In this document: positions 26,088-34,229 of the stretch, piece after piece
Layout: each line of letters opens with the position of its first letter
Position numbering within the stretch: position 1 is the stretch's first letter
DNA from: Pseudomonadota bacterium
GTDB taxonomy: Bacteria > Pseudomonadota > Alphaproteobacteria > Paracaedibacterales > JAKBAR01
DNA: 53,054 bases
Direction of reading: 5' to 3'
Assembly: GCA_021808925.1 (NCBI GenBank)
Contig: JAKBAR010000004.1
Coordinates: 1 to 53,054 of the forward strand
Program-made: the position numbers and the translations under genes
Notes under the pieces: model-generated
The model's database searches: none
Told to the model about the DNA's origin: nothing
What the model saw: only the letters and a program-made list of their open reading frames with translations

Positions 26088-26792
26088 ATGAAAATTTTTA
26101 TTTATACATTGATAGGATTTTTCATCTTCTATAGGATGACGTCTATTGAAGCCCTTAAAGAAGAAGTCGTGATGGAAAATACAGAAAATACAGCCGATTT
26201 TCCATCGCTTTCTTTGGCTGAGGCCCAGCTCAAACTTCCTCTCATTTCTTTTTATTTTATTCGGCACGGGGAAACCGATTGGAATAAAGATCATCGGATC
26301 ATGGGACAAACGGATATTCCGCTAAATGAGACAGGACGTGCACAAGCCTATAAAGCAGCACTGCTCCTGAAAAATAAAGGCATCAAAAAAATTATTGCAA
26401 GTCCCCTGAGGCGGACAAAAGAAACGGCTGAAATCATTCAAAAAGTTCTTGGCGAGGATATACCTCTTTTCCTGGATCCAGGTCTTATGGAGTGCAACTG
26501 GGGATCACTCGAAGGACGCGTCAATAACCATCTTCCCTCACTTCATGAGTGGGCTCTTGGAAAAACGCCTAAGGGGGGGGAAAGTGTCACGCATTTTATA
26601 ACACGCATCAGCACAACAATGGATCACCTTTTAACACAAAAAAATATTCTTATTGTCTCGCACGGGGGTGTGTTTTGGGGGCTCACTGAGTTGCTTGAGC
26701 ATCATCCTGAAAAAACAGAGAATGCCATTCCTTATTATTTTAGAGCGCCACCCAAAGAGAATATGCCTTGGTTTATCTATCCTCTTGAGTAG
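26088..26792 (+). CDS. Exported histidine phosphatase (phosphoglycerate mutase-like)
   Basis: 234 residues. Residues about 1-23 form a hydrophobic signal or anchor (MKIFIYTLIGFFIFY). The catalytic core is complete: FYFIRHGETDWN with the phosphorylated His, SPLRRTKET with its Arg, the acid-donor region MECNWGSLEG, KGGESVTHFITR and the second His in VSHGGVFWG. Cofactor-dependent mutases act in the cytoplasm without a leader, so a leader suggests a secreted phosphatase. The codons for Gly-Gly in KGGES include a G8 run (26573-26580), where slippage would destroy the enzyme. It probably forms an operon with the CIIL gene 6 nt upstream. Confidence 0.85.
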   Translation: MKIFIYTLIGFFIFYRMTSIEALKEEVVMENTENTADFPSLSLAEAQLKLPLISFYFIRHGETDWNKDHRIMGQTDIPLNETGRAQAYKAALLLKNKGIKKIIASPLRRTKETAEIIQKVLGEDIPLFLDPGLMECNWGSLEGRVNNHLPSLHEWALGKTPKGGESVTHFITRISTTMDHLLTQKNILIVSHGGVFWGLTELLEHHPEKTENAIPYYFRAPPKENMPWFIYPLE

Positions 26793-26795
26793 CTG

Positions 26796-26811
26796 AAGAT
26801 TTTAGAATCTT
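26796..26811. terminator. Weak hairpin between convergent genes
   Basis: AAGATT TTAG AATCTT is a perfect 6-bp stem located between the histidine phosphatase and livF stops. It is AT-rich with only a poor T tract, so termination here is a suggestion. Confidence 0.3.
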
Positions 26812-26816
26812 AATCT

Positions 26817-27524
26817 TTAAAGACCAAGATAGGCTTTTTTAACGCCTTCATCCTGGATAAGATCCTTTGCATCGCCACACAATGTAACCTGACCATTTTC
26901 TAAAACAAACGCCTTTGACGCAATCTCAAGAGAGGCCACCACATTTTGCTCCACAAGCACAATCGTCATTCCCATGTCATGAAGCCGCACGATCATGCGA
27001 AACATTTCTTTCACCATCAACGGAGAAAGCCCAAGAGATGGCTCGTCAAAAAGAATCAGCTTAGGCTCCCCCATAAGGCAACGGCCAATCGCCAGCATCT
27101 GCTGCTCTCCCCCCGACAGAGTCCCTGCATTTTGAAAAGCGCGCTCTTTGAGTTTTGGAAAAAGGTGGTAAACATAATCAATATTGGTCTTAATATGCGC
27201 TTTAGAACGCTTAAGTGATCCACCCACTTGAAGGTTTTCTAAAATTGTCATGTTTGGAAAAACCTGACGTCCTTCTGCAACATGACCAATCCCAAGCTCT
27301 GCAATTTCGTGATTTTCACACCCTACAATATTTTTTCCTTCAAAGAAAATCTCACCCGACCGGGGTTGATGAATCCCCGCAATAGTGCGAATAAGAGAGG
27401 TCTTTCCTGATCCATTGCCGCCAACAATCGCTGTCAGTGCTCCTTTTTCAACATTAATATTCACACCAAAAAGAGCCTGTGCATCATCATAAAAGAGATC
27501 AAGATTTTTAATATCAAGTATCAT
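26817..27524 (-). CDS. livF: Branched-chain amino-acid ABC transporter, ATPase LivF
   Basis: 235 residues. Walker A is GGNGSGKTS, the signature LSGGEQQMLAIGRCLMG, and Walker B LILFDEPSLGLSP, the last being characteristic of LivF. Its start touches the livG stop. Last gene of the livKHMGF operon, which imports leucine, isoleucine, valine or related substrates; plausible for a cell that relies on host amino acids. Confidence 0.94.
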   Translation of the reverse strand: MILDIKNLDLFYDDAQALFGVNINVEKGALTAIVGGNGSGKTSLIRTIAGIHQPRSGEIFFEGKNIVGCENHEIAELGIGHVAEGRQVFPNMTILENLQVGGSLKRSKAHIKTNIDYVYHLFPKLKERAFQNAGTLSGGEQQMLAIGRCLMGEPKLILFDEPSLGLSPLMVKEMFRMIVRLHDMGMTIVLVEQNVVASLEIASKAFVLENGQVTLCGDAKDLIQDEGVKKAYLGL

Positions 27525-28255
27525 TACGCAGCAACCTCACCTAAATAGCACTCAAGAACCCGTGGATCTTTTGTCACGATTTCGGGTTTTCCTTCAGCAA
27601 TTTTTTCCCCATGATTAAGAACAATAATGTGATTACTAAGGCGCATAACAGCACGCATCACATGCTCAATCACAATAATACTCAAGCCCAACTGCTTATT
27701 AAGATTTTGTAAAATATCCACCATCGTATCCACTTCATTCGGACGCAAACCCGCCATCACTTCATCCAATAAAATAAGCGATGGTTTTGTTGCAAGGGCA
27801 CGCGCCACCTCGAGACGTTTACGCTCTGGCAATGTGAGATACTCTGCTTGTTGATTTGCCTTATCCTGTAAATCAAGAAGCTGAAGAATTTCAAGTGCAT
27901 TTTTCTTTGCACGACTCATATCATGCTCTTTTGAGAGAGCGCCAATCACAACATTATCAAGTGTTGTCAGTTCTTTAAAAGGGCGCACAATTTGAAAAGT
28001 ACGGGCCATACCAAGGGTACAAATCTCATGGGGTTTGAGCTTTGTAATATCTTGCTCGTTAAAGAAAATATGACCATGGTCCGGCTGAATAGCGCCTGCA
28101 AGAAGATTAAAAAATGTTGTTTTTCCTGCACCATTGGGACCGATCAACCCAATAATTTCGCCTTCGCGCATACGAAAAGAAACATTATGAACGGCTTTGA
28201 CACCTTTAAAAGATTTTGACAGATTCTCAATCCGCAGCAAGGGGTTAAAGGACAT
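27524..28255 (-). CDS. livG: Branched-chain amino-acid ABC transporter, ATPase LivG
   Basis: 243 residues from ATG 28255, which has AAAGG 8 nt upstream and overlaps the end of livM; the frame remains open to 28366 but that would lie inside livM. Walker A is GPNGAGKTT; the signature is the LivG-type LTLPERKRLEVARAL; Walker B is LILLDEVMAGLRPNE. Partner of LivF. Confidence 0.93.
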   Translation of the reverse strand: MSFNPLLRIENLSKSFKGVKAVHNVSFRMREGEIIGLIGPNGAGKTTFFNLLAGAIQPDHGHIFFNEQDITKLKPHEICTLGMARTFQIVRPFKELTTLDNVVIGALSKEHDMSRAKKNALEILQLLDLQDKANQQAEYLTLPERKRLEVARALATKPSLILLDEVMAGLRPNEVDTMVDILQNLNKQLGLSIIVIEHVMRAVMRLSNHIIVLNHGEKIAEGKPEIVTKDPRVLECYLGEVAA

Positions 28256-29216
28256 GAGCATTACCTTTGATCCTTTTGTGAAGAGTTGGCCAAATTCCCT
28301 TAGGTAAAAAAAGCATAATTGAAAGCATCGCCGTTCCATAAAATAAATGTTTGAGACCTGGCACATGAACGCTGAACATATCCATCAAATGGGCAAGACC
28401 TTCTCCCATAGGTGTCAGCAAGAGTGCCCCTACAATGGGACCAAAAAGTGTTCCAACCCCTCCCACAATGGGCCCCATGAGAAATTCAATAGAACGTGCC
28501 ATTGCAAAAGTTTGTTCGGGAAAAAGACTATTTTGATAAAAAGCAAAGACAAGACCCCCAAGGGACGCTATCCCTCCTGAGAGAGCTACAGCAATGATTT
28601 TGACATTAAGCAGCGGGATCCCAAGTGACTCTGCAGCTTGCTGATCTTCACGCAGCGCCAACATAAAATAGCCAAGACGTGTACGCAAAAGTTTTCGAAT
28701 CGCTAAAAATAAAAGCACAACCATGGCAAGGAAAAGATAATAGAACACTATGGGCTGACCTCTTAAGTGCACAATATCAAGGGCTTGGCCTCCTTTTACA
28801 GGAAGGAAAAGACCGGCTGTGGCGCCAAAATAATGCCAATGCTCAAAAATTAAGCGTGCACACTCTGCAAAAGCAATAGTTAAAAGCGCAAAGTGCACGC
28901 CTTTGATCGCAAAGCGAAAGCCAAGCCATGCCATAAAGGCACCAAGGGCCGCTGTCAGGCTAAAAGCTAAAATGGCTGTGAGCCACGGAGATAAATTAAA
29001 ATGCACAAAAAGCCCTGCACCGATGTAGGCCCCAAGCCCAACATAGAGAGCATGCCCCAGAGAAAGTTGGCCTGCGTAGCCCATCATTAAATTCCACGCC
29101 TGGCCTACATACGCAAAATAGAACGATAAAATTAAAATGGAAAGAATATAGTCATCCAACACCCATGGGGCTAAAAGAGCGACAAGTCCGAGAGCAACCG
29201 GTAGAAAAAGCTTCAT
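28245..29216 (-). CDS. livM: Branched-chain amino-acid ABC transporter permease LivM
   Basis: 323 residues with about eight to ten membrane segments. The family motif AWNLMMGYAGQLSLGHALYVGLGAY is present (split here only for reading), as is the EAA-like loop REDQQAAESLGIPLLNVKI. Start overlaps the livH stop by 4 nt. Forms the membrane channel with LivH. Confidence 0.94.
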   Translation of the reverse strand: MKLFLPVALGLVALLAPWVLDDYILSILILSFYFAYVGQAWNLMMGYAGQLSLGHALYVGLGAYIGAGLFVHFNLSPWLTAILAFSLTAALGAFMAWLGFRFAIKGVHFALLTIAFAECARLIFEHWHYFGATAGLFLPVKGGQALDIVHLRGQPIVFYYLFLAMVVLLFLAIRKLLRTRLGYFMLALREDQQAAESLGIPLLNVKIIAVALSGGIASLGGLVFAFYQNSLFPEQTFAMARSIEFLMGPIVGGVGTLFGPIVGALLLTPMGEGLAHLMDMFSVHVPGLKHLFYGTAMLSIMLFLPKGIWPTLHKRIKGNAHVL

Positions 29217-30073
29217 GATTGTTTAAATAATCCTTGAGGTTTGAACATAAGTACAATGATAAGAAGAGCAAAACTAAAGAGCGATTTGAGCGATGGCTCT
29301 GTAAAATAACCCGCATAGCTTTGCACAAGGCCTATAAGAACACCTCCGAAAAGAGCGCCTGGCATACTTCCAAGGCCTCCAATAATGACAATCACAAACC
29401 CTAAAAGAGTCAGTTCAGGCGCTAAGTGCGGCGTCACATTGAAAATAAGGCTGAGCAAGCTTCCTGCAATCGCCACACACCCAGCACCAATACCAAAACT
29501 CATGGCGTACAAGTGTTTATAATTCAACCCCACAACCTTGGCACCTAAAAGATTATCTGCACAGGCCCGAATCATTTTTCCCATCAGCGTATATTTGAAA
29601 AAAGCAAAAAGGCCTACTGCGACAAGAAGAGAAACACAGGCTGTGTAAACACGGGTTTTATCAATAAGAATGGCTCCAAATTCAAAAGATTCGAGGCTGT
29701 AAGAAACATTTACGGCTTTGGCTTCGGGGCCAAAAATAATCAGTTGGAGGTTTAAAAGAATAAGCGCCACAGACGCAAGAACGATAAATTGCACATGCTC
29801 AGGCTTTTCTAAAAGACGATTGATCAACCCCCTTTGCAACCCATAGCCCAATCCAAACAGCACAAGGGCTAAAATCGGTGCGGAAAGAATGGGATCAAGC
29901 CCTAAAAGTTTGTGGAGAATAATGGCGCCATAAACGCCTATCACCATCATTTCACCGTGGGCAAAATTCACCACACGAATCACACCAAAAATTACAGAAA
30001 GTCCGAGCGCCATAAGCCCATACACAAGACCTATAAGCAAACCATTCACACCAACATTAATGAGTGTCATCAT
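29213..30073 (-). CDS. livH: Branched-chain amino-acid ABC transporter permease LivH
   Basis: 286 residues, multi-pass. Typical start GVNGLLIGLVYGLMALGLS followed by VNFAHGEMMVIGVYG, and the cytoplasmic loop RACADNLLGAKVVGLNYKH. It follows livK by 5 nt. Confidence 0.94.
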   Translation of the reverse strand: MMTLINVGVNGLLIGLVYGLMALGLSVIFGVIRVVNFAHGEMMVIGVYGAIILHKLLGLDPILSAPILALVLFGLGYGLQRGLINRLLEKPEHVQFIVLASVALILLNLQLIIFGPEAKAVNVSYSLESFEFGAILIDKTRVYTACVSLLVAVGLFAFFKYTLMGKMIRACADNLLGAKVVGLNYKHLYAMSFGIGAGCVAIAGSLLSLIFNVTPHLAPELTLLGFVIVIIGGLGSMPGALFGGVLIGLVQSYAGYFTEPSLKSLFSFALLIIVLMFKPQGLFKQS

Positions 30074-30078
30074 AAAAT

Positions 30079-31299
30079 TTAAGCAGCTCCATGATAAAGA
30101 GGAATAGGGAAGATCGGCTCTGCTTCCCGGGCATTTTTAGGGAAGATCACCGTTGGGCGTTCATTCAGATTTTGCATGGAGGCAGACTGAAGATTTTTAC
30201 TTTGCCCCTTACTATCAAATTGAATAGGCCCCCCAAGACACACATGATTCTCAATGTATGTTGCCGCAATCATATCACGCAAAATCTTAGGCTCTTTTGA
30301 TTTTCCACGGGCCACAGCATCGCAAATAATATGGATCGCTTCAAACGTAAAGGCCGCACTCGTTTCAAAAAAGCATCCTGGGAACATACGATTGTAAACC
30401 TCAAGCACAGACTTTGACAAACTAGCTTTTGGATTGTACCACGCCGTATTCGAAATCCAGTAATTGCTTTTGTCACCAAGCTGATCAAAAAATTCTTTTT
30501 CATACATCCCAGGACTTCCAGGGTTAATCACGCCCATCACATTCAATTTTTGCTTTAAAATCTCTTTAATCATCAAGACAGCATCATCAAGACGTGTCGC
30601 AGGCATAATCAGCTCAGCACCACTCGCTTTTATTTTTCCCACCTCTGTGGATAAATCTTGTGTTTTAGGATCATAAGCAATGGTTTGAATAATTTTAAAA
30701 GGCATGTCCAGTTCGGGCATAAGCTCCTCGATACCTGCGCGCATCACTTCGCCATAGGTATCATTGACGTGAATAAAGGCTGCTGTTTTAGGGAAAATTC
30801 CTTTTTCCCGAAATAGATCCTTCATAAGGCTCATACCATTTCGGATGAGCATGGGACCTGTGGGGAAGTTTCTAAAAACATAGCGATAGCCCTGCTCTGT
30901 AATCTGAGGCGCTGAGGCAATATTAATCACAAGGGGCATACCACGCTGCTCACAGACCTGGGCTACAACAGATGTTACACCTGAATCATAGGCGCCAACG
31001 ATCGCATGCACGCCACTATTAATGAGCTTTTCCGTCTTTGTTCGCCCCACATTTGCATTCGATTCTGTATCGGCAAAAACAAGCTCAAAGTCCACACCCA
31101 AATGAGGCTTTAAAACGTCAAAAGCAATATCCGCTCCCTTTTTGCACTCTTGTCCAAGCGCTGACTCGTGGCCCGACGTAGGCAAAAGAACCCCAATTCT
31201 CAACGTATCGGCGGACGCTTTTTTTGAGCAAGATAAAAGGGGGAGAGCCGCTGTAGACAAAGCCGCCAAACTAAATTCGCGTCGTGTAAACTGGACCAT
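30079..31299 (-). CDS. livK: Branched-chain amino-acid ABC transporter, substrate-binding LivK-like lipoprotein
   Basis: 406 residues of the type I periplasmic binding fold used for Leu/Ile/Val and related ligands (RIGVLLPTSGHESALGQECK, VHAIVGAYDSGVTSVVAQV, VHNVNDTYGE-like FIHVNDTYGEVM). The leader is notable: TRREFSLAALS resembles a twin-arginine signal and is followed by the lipobox LLSC, so it may be a Tat-exported lipoprotein. First gene of the five-gene operon, divergent from ctaB across a 191-bp AT-rich gap that must hold both promoters; I see no clear operator there. Ligand specificity cannot be read from sequence. Confidence 0.92.
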   Translation of the reverse strand: MVQFTRREFSLAALSTAALPLLSCSKKASADTLRIGVLLPTSGHESALGQECKKGADIAFDVLKPHLGVDFELVFADTESNANVGRTKTEKLINSGVHAIVGAYDSGVTSVVAQVCEQRGMPLVINIASAPQITEQGYRYVFRNFPTGPMLIRNGMSLMKDLFREKGIFPKTAAFIHVNDTYGEVMRAGIEELMPELDMPFKIIQTIAYDPKTQDLSTEVGKIKASGAELIMPATRLDDAVLMIKEILKQKLNVMGVINPGSPGMYEKEFFDQLGDKSNYWISNTAWYNPKASLSKSVLEVYNRMFPGCFFETSAAFTFEAIHIICDAVARGKSKEPKILRDMIAATYIENHVCLGGPIQFDSKGQSKNLQSASMQNLNERPTVIFPKNAREAEPIFPIPLYHGAA

Positions 31300-31490
31300 A
31301 TTTTTTTATTTTTCAATCATTCGTCTAAGTTTCACCTTTTAAGAAAGCAGACTCGCCCTGAAAACTCAAGAAATTTTTATAAAATTGAATGATTAAATGC
31401 AGAAAAACGCTTTATCTTTTTTGCAAATTATTGAAACTTTATGTAAAATAGTATATAAATTGATTAAATTTTAGCCTTGAGGTTATTTGT

Positions 31491-32384
31491 TTGTCCTCAC
31501 TTTCCTTTCCCTCCAGTACCCTTGAAACGCCTTCTGTCGGTGACTATATCGACTTACTCAAGCCCCGCGTCATGTCCCTTGTGGTTTTCACAAGCATCAC
31601 AGGTTTGATAACAGCTCCTGGAAAAATTCACCCCATTATCGCACTCATTGCTATTCTCTCCACTGCCATTGCAGGAGGTGCTGCCGGTTGTCTCAATATG
31701 TGGTGGGAAGCTGATCTTGACCGTAAAATGGAGCGCACAAAAAATCGTCCTTTACCGCGAGGAGCGATTGATCCTGATTCAGCACTGGCTTTTGGAATAA
31801 TTTTAGCCCTTGGCTCTGTTTTTCTGATGGCGATTGCAGTGAATTATCTTTCAGCTTTCTTGCTGATGTTTACAATTTTTTTTTATATCGTTGTGTATAC
31901 AATCATCCTCAAACCACGCACACCGCATAATATTGTGATTGGCGGATTAGCCGGTGCTTTGCCCCCTCTGATTGGATGGACAGCGGTAACCGGTGAAATA
32001 AACCTCCCCCCACTTATCATGGTCGCTATTATTTTCTTTTGGACAGTCCCCCACTTTTGGGCTCTTGCTCTTGTCAAAGCCAAAGACTATGCACAGGCGA
32101 ATATTCCAATGATGCCCAACACCCACGGTCCTTTGTCCACAAAAAAGCAGATGTTTTTTTATACGGTCCTTACGGTTCTATGCGCATCGACGCTTTGGAT
32201 AATTGGCTTTAGTGGCCTCTTTTTTTTGACCATAAGTCTAGGTTTAGGAAGCGTCTTTCTCTATCTTAGCTATGCCCTCATAGCCCGGGAAAAAGGGCAT
32301 GAGATGCGCCTTTTCACCTATTCTATTTTTTACCTTTTCGCCCTTTTTCTCAGCATTATTATCGATCAAAGGATATTTTTATGA
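31491..32384 (+). CDS. ctaB: Protoheme IX farnesyltransferase (heme O synthase)
   Basis: 297 residues from TTG 31491, with GAGG 8 nt upstream. UbiA-family prenyltransferase with about nine membrane segments. The Asp-rich motif CLNMWWEADLDRKMERTKNR binds the prenyl diphosphate, and LKPRTPHNIVIGGLAGALPP is family-typical. Makes heme O for cytochrome oxidase from protoheme and farnesyl diphosphate. Its TGA overlaps the ATG of the next short gene. Confidence 0.96.
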   Translation: MSSLSFPSSTLETPSVGDYIDLLKPRVMSLVVFTSITGLITAPGKIHPIIALIAILSTAIAGGAAGCLNMWWEADLDRKMERTKNRPLPRGAIDPDSALAFGIILALGSVFLMAIAVNYLSAFLLMFTIFFYIVVYTIILKPRTPHNIVIGGLAGALPPLIGWTAVTGEINLPPLIMVAIIFFWTVPHFWALALVKAKDYAQANIPMMPNTHGPLSTKKQMFFYTVLTVLCASTLWIIGFSGLFFLTISLGLGSVFLYLSYALIAREKGHEMRLFTYSIFYLFALFLSIIIDQRIFL

Positions 32385-32485
32385 ACGATCCTAATCTTCG
32401 CAAACGCAACCGCGCGGTCCTCATCGTTCTTGTTAGCCTCGCTCTTCTGCTCTACGCCGTTGGTTTTATCCGCGTAAGTTTCTGA
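32381..32485 (+). CDS. CoxF-like small membrane protein
   Basis: 34 residues, start ATG overlapping the ctaB stop (ATGA). Sequence begins MNDPNLRKRNRAVLIVLVSL and continues hydrophobic to GFIRVSF. A short basic head DPxLxKRxRR followed by one membrane segment is the pattern of the CoxF-type protein that lies between ctaB and ctaG in many alphaproteobacteria. ctaG is not downstream here. Confidence 0.7.
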   Translation: MNDPNLRKRNRAVLIVLVSLALLLYAVGFIRVSF

Positions 32486-32514
32486 GAGAGGCTGTCAGTC
32501 ACGCCCAAAGAAAA

Positions 32515-33342
32515 TTACTCCGCGTCTTGAGAAACTTCATCTTCAGGAATAATTTCAAAATGTGCGTCGGCGTATTCCGTCCATTTTCCCAATAGAGATT
32601 CCATGCCCATCTTCCACAGCCGCTCCAGACGACGAGTGAGTTTCTTTTCTTTATCTAAAAGTGCGATCCCTTCCTTAAGCTCATCCTTTGTAAGGCCAAA
32701 CTCCAGGTATTTCTCATCGATTTTATTATTAATAATATCCCAGTATTCCTTCAAAATAGACAAATTTAACTTTTTTATCTCTGATGTAATCTTATCTTCT
32801 TCGGCTTTAGTCTCCTCAAGATTTAGTTTAAGCTCGGCTAAAGTTTTTTGAAGGTTTTTATACGCATCACTTTCTGGATCAAGTGTTGCCAGCTTAGAGG
32901 ACTTGTCCTCTAAAAGACCCTCCAAAAGATCTACACTTCTGGACAACATATCTTTTTGATTAGAAAGTTTATTCTCGGTCTCAATCAGGAACTCTCTCTC
33001 CTCATCTACGTCACCTTTAAAGGATTTAAACTCCTCACTTTTTCTATATTCGTTGATAAGAGAGTCTACTTCTTTATACTTTTTTAAAAGCAAAAGATCT
33101 TTGTCTTTCCACTTATTCATTTCTTTCTCGAGGCGACTCTGCACATAATGATCGCGGTCTCCTCCTTCTTTTTCCAATTTCTCAAAAAATTTAATTCTTT
33201 CTTTATCATATTCTTTTTGAGTGAGATGTTTTTTTTCTGTCGCCTCTTGATTTATCTCCTCATTATTACTACTCCAAGAGGATGTCACCCCCCCCCCAAA
33301 CAACGCAAGAGAGAGCGCAAATGTTTTATACAGTGTGTTCAT
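32515..33342 (-). CDS. Exported coiled-coil protein with a G10 tract in the signal peptide
   Basis: 275 residues. Signal peptide MNTLYKTFALSLALFGGGV, then a long charged helical region with strong heptad character (EKLEKEGGDRDHYVQSRLEK, LKLNLEETKAEEDKITSEIK). The three Gly of the signal peptide are encoded by a run of ten G (plus-strand C 33288-33297). At the length seen the frame is open throughout. No enzymatic domain. GGGAA lies upstream of ATG 33342. Confidence 0.65.
   Translation of the reverse strand: MNTLYKTFALSLALFGGGVTSSWSSNNEEINQEATEKKHLTQKEYDKERIKFFEKLEKEGGDRDHYVQSRLEKEMNKWKDKDLLLLKKYKEVDSLINEYRKSEEFKSFKGDVDEEREFLIETENKLSNQKDMLSRSVDLLEGLLEDKSSKLATLDPESDAYKNLQKTLAELKLNLEETKAEEDKITSEIKKLNLSILKEYWDIINNKIDEKYLEFGLTKDELKEGIALLDKEKKLTRRLERLWKMGMESLLGKWTEYADAHFEIIPEDEVSQDAE
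33288..33297. repeat. C10 (coding G10) homopolymer in a signal-peptide coding region
   Basis: Ten consecutive C on the plus strand. Longest G/C run in an otherwise intact gene here; gain or loss of one base would shift the frame within the first 20 codons. Confidence 0.85.
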
Positions 33343-33440
33343 AATAAAATTCCCATCAATTCATCATTAAATCACTTCTAGTTATAGAGGATAAAAATTA
33401 ATAGACAATGAATAATGATGGGAGATTTAATGAAATTTTA

Positions 33441-34208
33441 TTATTTTGGAAAGAACTCGTTTGTATCTCCTAAAAGATAATAATTCGTAAGCCCCGCCCA
33501 CTCAGTACAGACTTGTTTAAAGGCCATAGGCGTGATGCGTTGCCTTATTTGTGCAAACCAAAAAGTGAAACTCATTTTGCCCGGAGTATGATAATCTACA
33601 GGATAAGGGATGATATTGAACCCTTCTTTGCGAAATAAGCCAACGGCCCTTGGCATATGAAAAGCTGACGTCACAAGAATATAAGTTCCTTTTGGATCGA
33701 TAAGTTTTTTAAGAAAAACAGCGTGATCTTGAGTCGTGCGGGAATCAGTTTCGATCACAATATGGTGACGTTGAATCCCTTCTTCAAGGAAAATTTTCTC
33801 TGTCCACTCTGATTCGATCACATTTCCTGTTGAAATAATTTTTGCATGGGGAAATTTCTTGGCAAGCTCAATAAATTGATAAATACGTGTTCCTGCCATA
33901 TTATACACAGGCTCGCCACGCTCTTTTGTTTCCAAAAGGGAAAAACTTCCCCCGAGCAAAATCAAACCATCCACATGATCTGGAAGCTCTTTTGGCCTTG
34001 GGATACGATTTTCAAACTTGACAAACATCCAAGGGGCGAAGGGAGAAAAATTAATAAAAATTAGAGGAACAGCCCCTAAAACAAAAAAAGTAAGCGCTTT
34101 TCGGCATTTTTTTAAGATTAAGAAAACAAGACCAAGGACAAGAGATCCAAGCGCTAAAAGATCGAGATTAATGAAAAACCAGAAAAAATAGTAGAGAATG
34201 ATGTCCAT
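33441..34208 (-). CDS. YdcF/ElyC-like DUF218 membrane protein
   Basis: 255 residues with two N-terminal membrane segments (IILYYFFWFFINLDLLALGS, TFFVLGAVPLIFIN). The DUF218 core follows: VDGLILLGGS, NVIESEWTEKIFLEEGI, SRTTQDHAVFLKKL and VTSAFHMPRAVGLFRKEG. The family includes E. coli ElyC, which affects envelope and undecaprenyl metabolism, and SanA; the exact reaction is not established. It is 21 nt downstream of pgk on the same strand and probably cotranscribed. Confidence 0.85.
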   Translation of the reverse strand: MDIILYYFFWFFINLDLLALGSLVLGLVFLILKKCRKALTFFVLGAVPLIFINFSPFAPWMFVKFENRIPRPKELPDHVDGLILLGGSFSLLETKERGEPVYNMAGTRIYQFIELAKKFPHAKIISTGNVIESEWTEKIFLEEGIQRHHIVIETDSRTTQDHAVFLKKLIDPKGTYILVTSAFHMPRAVGLFRKEGFNIIPYPVDYHTPGKMSFTFWFAQIRQRITPMAFKQVCTEWAGLTNYYLLGDTNEFFPK

Positions 34209-34229
34209 AGGATTTTTCTTAAAAAATAA

